From the NCBI RefSeq assembly GCF_018373095.1, contig NZ_JAHAHT010000058.1, positions 1-10,908 of the forward strand: a DNA stretch of 10,908 bases. Direction: 5' to 3'. Of this stretch, positions 7,110 to 10,908 are shown one piece after another. Made by a program: the position numbers and the translations under genes. This stretch comes from Haemophilus parahaemolyticus (GTDB taxonomy: Bacteria > Pseudomonadota > Gammaproteobacteria > Enterobacterales > Pasteurellaceae). The notes under the pieces were generated by a model that was not told where the DNA came from, searched no databases, and saw only the letters and a program-made list of their open reading frames with translations. Position 1 is the stretch's first letter. Each line of letters begins with the position of its first letter.

Positions 7110-7373
7110 CTAATAATACCCGTAACCATAACTAATAGGAGAAATGATAAGCGGCATGGGCATTGGGGAATAATACACTTCTCTTTTTCGTTTATCGCTT
7201 TGGTTAAGAGCTTCATCTTGAACGGGATGATGTTTATCTACCGTATTTCCAGAGATAATTCGTTGCTGATACTCTTGAACAGTTTTCATATCAAGAGGAA
7301 CGCTACTTCGTTGCTCAGGTAATGAGCAAGCTGATACGGACAATATGCTAGCCAATAAAATAATTTTTTTCAT
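7110..7373 (-). CDS. Small predicted outer-membrane lipoprotein, function unknown
   Basis: The 87-residue product is not one I recognise. It begins with a typical lipoprotein signal: MKK, a hydrophobic stretch IILLASIL, then the lipobox VSAC with Cys at residue 16. Cleavage would leave a lipidated Cys followed by Ser, which in E. coli sorting rules favours the outer membrane. The mature part is only about 72 residues, charged and probably disordered in the middle (KHHPVQDEALNQSDKRKRE), with a proline/methionine patch (SPMPMP) and a glycine/tyrosine tail (SYGYGYY). The ATG is supported by AAGGA 7 nt upstream, so it is very likely translated. It stands alone, convergent with pheA and divergent from leuB, which says little about its job. 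No partner or enzyme motif is visible. Confidence 0.75.
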   Translation of the reverse strand: MKKIILLASILSVSACSLPEQRSSVPLDMKTVQEYQQRIISGNTVDKHHPVQDEALNQSDKRKREVYYSPMPMPLIISPISYGYGYY

Positions 7374-7422
7374 TTTGTTTTCCTTTTAATAAAATTTTTA
7401 CTGAATTAGACCATTTAAAGCA

Positions 7423-7433
7423 GAGAACTTCTC
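7423..7433. repeat. Short dyad in the lipoprotein/leuB divergent gap
   Basis: GAGAA-C-TTCTC is a perfect 11-bp palindrome with a central base, placed in the 141-nt gap between the divergent lipoprotein gene and leuB. It could be an operator, but it is short enough to arise by chance in such sequence. A possible leuB -10 (TAGAAT, 7475-7480) lies about 40 nt further on. Confidence 0.25.
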
Positions 7434-7514
7434 ACTCAACTTTGTTAAATACTTTTATTTAAACAAGATTTGAGTAGAATACCCTTTATTTTATTAATAA
7501 CAACAGAGGATTTT

Positions 7515-8597
7515 ATGCAAACTTACAACATTGCAGTGTTAGCAGGCGACGGCATTGGACCTGAAATTATGGCACAAGCGATTAAAGTGCTTGAAGCGAC
7601 ACAACAAAAATTTGGTTTTAAATTGAATTTCAACCACTTCAATATTGGCGGTGCGGCAATTGATGCTCAAGGTAAAGCCTTACCAGAGAACACTTTAAAA
7701 GGCTGTGAAGAAGCGGACGCCATTTTATTCGGTTCAGTAGGCGGACCAAAGTGGACACATTTACCGCCAGATGAACAACCAGAGCGTGGTTCATTACTCC
7801 CTCTTCGCAAACACTTCAAGCTGTTCTGTAACCTCCGCCCAGCAGCACTTTACCAAGGATTAGAAAAATTCTGCCCGTTGCGTGCAGACATCGCTGCAAA
7901 AGGGTTCGATATGGTCGTCGTGCGTGAATTAACAGGCGGCATCTACTTCGGTCAACCAAAAGGTCGTGAAGGCGAAGGTGCACAAACCAAAGCATTCGAC
8001 ACTGAAGTCTATTACAAATATGAAATCGAACGTATCGCACGTGTGGCGTTTGAATCTGCAATGAAACGCAGAAAACACGTTACTTCAATCGACAAAGCGA
8101 ACGTGTTACAAAGCTCAATTTTATGGCGTGAAACGGTAAACGAAGTGGCAAAAGAGTTTCCAGAAGTGCCCCTTGAGCATATGTATATTGATAACGCCAC
8201 GATGCAGCTTATCAAAGCACCAGAGTTGTTCGACATCTTACTTTGCTCAAACATCTTCGGTGATATTATTTCCGATGAAGCAGCGATGATTACAGGCTCA
8301 ATGGGGATGCTCCCATCTGCCAGCCTTAATGAAGATGGCTTCGGTTTATATGAGCCAGCTGGTGGTTCTGCACCAGACATCGCAGGCAAAAACATCGCTA
8401 ACCCAATCGCACAAATTCTTTCTGCGGCAATGATGTTGCGTTATAGCTTCAACCTCAACGAGGCGGCTGATGCGATTGAACAAGCAATCCAAAAAGCCCT
8501 TGCTGACGGCTACCGCACTGGTGATTTAGCAGACAATTCTGACCCAATTTCCACCAGCGAAATGGGTGATGTGATTGCTAAGAATATCTTAGCGTAA
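7515..8597 (+). CDS. leuB: 3-isopropylmalate dehydrogenase
   Basis: LeuB oxidatively decarboxylates 3-isopropylmalate to 2-ketoisocaproate with NAD, the third step of leucine synthesis, as a cytosolic homodimer. The 360-residue protein shows GDGIGPEI at the N-terminus, the substrate arginines in LRKHFKLFCNLRPA, RELTGGIYFGQPKGR and the lysine of SIDKANVL. It also has YIDNATMQLI, then metal-binding aspartates in SNIFGDIISDEA, and the NAD-binding loop EPAGGSAPDIAGKNIANP. I start it at the ATG at 7515 (AGAGGA just upstream, MQTYNIAVLAGDG as in homologues), not at an in-frame TTG at 7470 that adds 15 residues. leuA, leuC and leuD are not adjacent. No leucine-rich leader peptide is seen upstream, and a strong terminator follows, so it looks monocistronic. 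Confidence 0.96.
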   Translation: MQTYNIAVLAGDGIGPEIMAQAIKVLEATQQKFGFKLNFNHFNIGGAAIDAQGKALPENTLKGCEEADAILFGSVGGPKWTHLPPDEQPERGSLLPLRKHFKLFCNLRPAALYQGLEKFCPLRADIAAKGFDMVVVRELTGGIYFGQPKGREGEGAQTKAFDTEVYYKYEIERIARVAFESAMKRRKHVTSIDKANVLQSSILWRETVNEVAKEFPEVPLEHMYIDNATMQLIKAPELFDILLCSNIFGDIISDEAAMITGSMGMLPSASLNEDGFGLYEPAGGSAPDIAGKNIANPIAQILSAAMMLRYSFNLNEAADAIEQAIQKALADGYRTGDLADNSDPISTSEMGDVIAKNILA

Positions 8598-8611
8598 GTT
8601 TTATAATACAC

Positions 8612-8633
8612 TTCTATTCTGATTAGAATAGAG
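8612..8633 (+). repeat. Small hairpin just after leuB
   Basis: CTATTCT (8614-8620) pairs with AGAATAG (8625-8631) around a GATT loop, with one extra A-T and one G-U pair outside. There is no T-run after it, so it is not a terminator by itself. It may be a 3'-end structure of the leuB mRNA. Confidence 0.35.
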
Positions 8634-8650
8634 CATAAAAGTATGAATTA

Positions 8651-8694
8651 AGAAGTGCTTATAGCCTTATAATCCAAGGTTATAAGCACTTTTT
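8651..8694 (+). terminator. Strong intrinsic terminator after leuB
   Basis: AAGTGCTTATAGCCTT (8653-8668) pairs with AAGGTTATAAGCACTT (8676-8691), 16 bp including one G-U pair, with a 7-nt loop (8669-8675). A T-run follows at 8690-8694. It separates leuB from xseB-ispA and is the clearest terminator in the window. Confidence 0.88.
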
Positions 8695-8706
8695 AAACAG
8701 AATGAA

Positions 8707-8744
8707 CTTCAACGCCATAATAACTCCCATAGAGTTATTTGAAG
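8707..8744 (+). repeat. Two-part hairpin upstream of xseB
   Basis: AATAACTC (8719-8726) pairs with GAGTTATT (8732-8739) around a 5-nt loop. Outside it, CTTCAA (8707-8712) can pair with TTGAAG (8739-8744) across a 6-nt one-sided bulge, with the T at 8739 shared between the two stems. It lies about 75 nt before xseB, just upstream of a possible promoter (TTTACA 8756-8761, TAAACT 8780-8785, spacing 18). Confidence 0.35.
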
Positions 8745-8818
8745 AATAAAAGCTATTTACAAAAATAAACATTGAACGGTAAACTTTATTTACACTTTAT
8801 TAACAAGAGAAAGATCAA

Positions 8819-9040
8819 ATGGCTAAAAAAATAACGCCCAATTTTGAAACTACATTAAAAGAATTAGAAAGCATCGTAACCCATTTAGAATCAGGTGATT
8901 TACCGCTTGAAGATGCTTTAAATGAATTTGAAAATGCAGTGAAACTTGTGCAACAAGGGCAAGAATACCTGCAAAAGGCAGAACAACGCATTCAAATTCT
9001 TCTTAACAAAACACCTGAAGCTGAGCTTACCAATTACTAA
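8819..9040 (+). CDS. xseB: Exodeoxyribonuclease VII small subunit
   Basis: XseB is the small subunit of exonuclease VII, which binds in several copies to XseA (not in this window) and together degrades single-stranded DNA to oligonucleotides. The 73-residue protein is a helical hairpin. It has the family core FETTLKELESIVTHLESGDL, then PLEDALNEFENAVKLVQQGQ and the C-terminal LQKAEQRIQILL, close to E. coli XseB. The ribosome site is weak (AAGAGAAAG upstream of the ATG at 8819). ispA starts one base after its stop, so translation of the two is likely coupled. This xseB-ispA order is common in gamma-proteobacteria and is usually followed by dxs, which is absent here. Confidence 0.95.
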   Translation: MAKKITPNFETTLKELESIVTHLESGDLPLEDALNEFENAVKLVQQGQEYLQKAEQRIQILLNKTPEAELTNY

Positions 9041-9041
9041 T

Positions 9042-9935
9042 ATGACTTATTATCTCTCAACTGATCTGGCTGAAATCCAGCAACGTATTAACCGCTATCT
9101 TTCTACTCAACTTGAAATGCTTAAAGCCACGCAAGCCCCTCTCGCTGATGCAATGGCTTATGCCGTATTACTTGGAGGGAAACGTATTCGCCCATTTTTG
9201 ATGTATGCAACAGGGCGAATGTTAGGCGTAGAATTAGCAAAAATCGATACTTCAGCAGGAGCAATGGAGTCTATCCACACTTATTCATTAGTGCACGATG
9301 ATCTGCCTGCAATGGACGATGACGCATTAAGACGTGGTAAACCTACCTGCCATATTGCGTTTGATGAAGCAACAGCTATTTTAGCAGGCGATGCACTGCA
9401 AAGTTTTGCTTTTGAATTGATTGCTGAAGATAAATACCTTACCCCTTTACAAAAAATTCGCCAAATTCAATCGCTTGCAAAAGCAGCTGGTGCAAAAGGA
9501 ATGTGCTTGGGGCAAAACTTAGATTTACTGGCAGAGAACAAAGCAGTTTCATTAGAAGAATTAGAACTTATTCATCGCAATAAAACAGGGGCATTAATTG
9601 AAGCATCTGTGTTAATGGGTTTTAATCTTTCTAATTATGCGGAAGATAAAAATATTGAAATGCAGCTTCAACGCTATGCCCAAGCGATTGGCTTAGCCTT
9701 CCAAGTGCAAGACGATATTTTAGATATTATCGGTGAAACGGATAAAATTGGTAAAACTGCGGGGTCGGATGAACAGCATAATAAAAGTACCTATCCAAAA
9801 CTCCTTGGTTTAGAGGGAGCACAACAAAAAGCCCAAGAGCTTTATCAAGTAGCGATTAATGCATTAAGTGAATTAGACTTTGATACTACTGCATTAAAAG
9901 AGTTAGCAGATTTTATCATTCATCGGGAAAGCTAA
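9042..9935 (+). CDS. ispA: Farnesyl diphosphate synthase (geranyltranstransferase)
   Basis: IspA condenses dimethylallyl or geranyl diphosphate with isopentenyl diphosphate to give farnesyl diphosphate, the precursor of undecaprenyl, quinone and heme O side chains. The 297-residue protein (E. coli 299) contains LLGGKRIRPFL, the first aspartate-rich motif HDDLPAMDDD, AGDALQSFAF, GMCLGQNLDLLAE, HRNKTGALIEAS and the second aspartate-rich motif FQVQDDILDIIG, followed by GKTAGSDEQHNKSTYP. All catalytic features are present. I start it at the ATG at 9042, one base after xseB, giving MTYYLSTDLAEI. An in-frame extension into xseB from 8946 adds 32 basic residues with no family match. It has no strong ribosome site of its own, fitting coupling to xseB. 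Its product feeds UppS, encoded at 2144-2860. Confidence 0.96.
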   Translation: MTYYLSTDLAEIQQRINRYLSTQLEMLKATQAPLADAMAYAVLLGGKRIRPFLMYATGRMLGVELAKIDTSAGAMESIHTYSLVHDDLPAMDDDALRRGKPTCHIAFDEATAILAGDALQSFAFELIAEDKYLTPLQKIRQIQSLAKAAGAKGMCLGQNLDLLAENKAVSLEELELIHRNKTGALIEASVLMGFNLSNYAEDKNIEMQLQRYAQAIGLAFQVQDDILDIIGETDKIGKTAGSDEQHNKSTYPKLLGLEGAQQKAQELYQVAINALSELDFDTTALKELADFIIHRES

Positions 9936-9943
9936 TAAATAAA

Positions 9944-10069
9944 GGCATATAGCTGTAGAAGCTCAAATTAATCTGACAGGCACAAGTTTTTAAACGGGAG
10001 ACTGTCAGATTAGGTTTGCTCTTCTACATATTAAATATAATTCTAATCAACTATTTTGTCTTATATGCC
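9944..10069. repeat. Nested palindromic element in the ispA/sanA convergent gap
   Basis: Three nested arm pairs are seen: GGCATATA (9944-9951) with TATATGCC (10062-10069), TGTAGAAG (9954-9961) with CTTCTACA (10021-10028), and TAATCTGACAG (9969-9979) with CTGTCAGATTA (10002-10012). CAAA (9964-9967) with TTTG (10015-10018) fits between the last two. The inner loop is 22 nt. It could terminate both converging transcripts, though no clean T-run follows, or be a decayed small inverted-repeat element. The rest of the gap (10070-10134) holds only a weak 7-bp pair, GCATAGT (10085-10091) with ACTATGC (10125-10131). Confidence 0.6.
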
Positions 10070-10134
10070 AAGAAAGGTGAAAGGGCATAGTTATCAAAAT
10101 CAATACTTATATCTACTATAATTTACTATGCTGT

Positions 10135-10821
10135 TTAACTATTTATGATAATTTTTTCTAATACTGCAGGCTGCCTATCCAATAAATAATCTAATACCAT
10201 TCCTGCCCTTGCAAAAAACTCTCTTATCCGCACTTTAAAATGCCCTTCTGGATATTTTGCTATAAAACAAACAGCATCAATATTTCTTGTTTTTGCAATA
10301 AACATCGCTCTTTCACAATGAAAACGCTGACTTATCACAATAAATGGTGGTAATCGAAATACTTTATCGGCTCGAATAATCGAATCCAATGTGCGATAAC
10401 CTGCAAAATCTTGTTGAATTTGTACCGCTTGCACACCCATATTACGGAGATCGTTTGTCATTACCCGTGGCTCATTGTAGTAAGGCGTTTTGTTATCGCC
10501 ACTTACCAAAAGTTTCTGCACTTTGCCTTGTTTAATCAGATTACGAGTGGTTTCAATTCGATATTTATAATAGAGATTTGGTGTGCCTGTAGTATAATAT
10601 TTCGCAGTGCCAAGCACCACTGCGGTTTGATAATTAGGCAGCTTGTTAATATCAGTATAAATACGATCTCGTACCCAATAACCCGTTGCAATATCAATCG
10701 CAATCAACAAAAAACTGAGTCCAATAATCGTCCAAAATCCCCATTTTAAAGCAACCCAAAAGGCTCTTTGGGTAAGAGTTAAATGAACTTTAATGGTGTT
10801 ATTTAGGAATAGGTTAAACAT
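10135..10821 (-). CDS. sanA: SanA-type inner-membrane protein (DUF218/YdcF-like)
   Basis: SanA in E. coli is an inner-membrane protein linked to envelope barrier function; loss causes vancomycin sensitivity at high temperature. The biochemical activity of the DUF218 domain is not settled. Here 228 residues comprise a basic N-terminal tail, one membrane segment at about 27-48, and a periplasmic DUF218 domain. That domain has AVVLGTAKYYTTGTPNLYYKYR, LLVSGDN, YNEPRVMTNDL, the acidic RTLDSIIRADKVF and FIVISQRFHCERAMFIA, and matches E. coli SanA closely. It ends shortly after the domain, without the longer E. coli C-terminal tail, but has about 25 extra residues before the membrane segment. The ATG at 10821 is chosen; an in-frame TTG lies two codons upstream and neither has a good ribosome site. 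It converges on ispA. Confidence 0.92.
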   Translation of the reverse strand: MFNLFLNNTIKVHLTLTQRAFWVALKWGFWTIIGLSFLLIAIDIATGYWVRDRIYTDINKLPNYQTAVVLGTAKYYTTGTPNLYYKYRIETTRNLIKQGKVQKLLVSGDNKTPYYNEPRVMTNDLRNMGVQAVQIQQDFAGYRTLDSIIRADKVFRLPPFIVISQRFHCERAMFIAKTRNIDAVCFIAKYPEGHFKVRIREFFARAGMVLDYLLDRQPAVLEKIIINS

Positions 10822-10852
10822 AGTCAATCACAATTTGTAACAGCTTAAACCG

Positions 10853-10881
10853 ATTTTATGGAACTCACTTTAAAATAACAA
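10853..10881 (-). promoter_or_regulatory. Likely sigma-70 promoter of sanA
   Basis: On the minus strand TTGTTA (10876-10881) and TAAAAT (10853-10858) are separated by exactly 17 nt. These are 4/6 and 5/6 matches to the -35 and -10 consensus. The start would be near 10846, about 25 nt before the sanA ATG. Confidence 0.5.
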
Positions 10882-10908
10882 GTTATAGATTAGCTTTCTA
10901 GACGTTTA

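Noticed and set aside
7374..7514. Leucine leader peptide or attenuator before leuB
   Set aside because: No Leu-rich short frame with a ribosome site and no paired terminator structures were found in the gap.
7816..8395. Minus-strand open frames within leuB
   Set aside because: Antisense shadows of a conserved enzyme gene; no upstream signals.
10226..10235. Hin-type uptake-signal-like sequence (AAAGTGCGG on minus strand)
   Set aside because: The last base of the nine-base core is A rather than T, so it is not an exact match; likewise AAAGTGCGT near 5290.
10411..10749. 112-residue plus-strand open frame
   Set aside because: Antisense to sanA, with no recognisable motif.

Overview
The window is ordinary, compact, AT-rich bacterial chromosome whose proteins match the Pasteurellaceae (Haemophilus/Actinobacillus/Mannheimia group). 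YbaK, Usg, SanA, PheA and the adenine permease all resemble their Haemophilus influenzae or E. coli counterparts over their full lengths. Two exact copies of the 9-mer ACAAGCGGT (396-404 and 5831-5839, both read on the minus strand) fit the 'Apl-type' DNA-uptake signal of the Actinobacillus pleuropneumoniae/Mannheimia branch. No exact Hin-type core (AAGTGCGGT) was seen, only near misses. Genus is not resolved. There is no mobile element, CRISPR array, rRNA or tRNA.

Layout. 1-2860 (minus): uppS-cdsA-rseP, a closely spaced envelope operon making the undecaprenyl carrier, CDP-diacylglycerol and the site-2 protease of the sigma-E pathway; rseP runs off the left edge. 2970-5266 (minus): usg followed 13 nt later by an adenine permease (adeP/purP type). 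Usg is an aspartate-semialdehyde-dehydrogenase-like protein without an obvious catalytic cysteine. 5334-7056 (plus): ybaK, a Cys-tRNA(Pro) deacylase divergent from usg, then pheA, the bifunctional chorismate mutase/prephenate dehydratase. 7110-7373 (minus): a small unrecognised lipoprotein convergent with pheA and divergent from leuB. 7515-8597 (plus): leuB, with no other leu genes nearby and a strong terminator after it. 8819-9935 (plus): xseB and ispA one base apart, with no dxs after them. 10135-10821 (minus): sanA, with a good promoter near the right edge.

Functional links. UppS and IspA both use isoprenoid diphosphates: IspA makes farnesyl diphosphate, which UppS elongates to the C55 carrier for peptidoglycan and surface glycans. 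SanA and RseP are also envelope-related. PheA and LeuB are amino-acid biosynthesis genes with no visible leader-peptide attenuator.

The less routine signals are non-coding. They are a perfect 13-bp inverted repeat centred on the probable uppS -10 element, a nested palindrome of about 126 bp in the ispA/sanA convergent gap, an inverted pair of uptake-signal-like sequences between pheA and the lipoprotein gene, and three hairpins in a row after leuB. I found no convincing new multi-gene system here.
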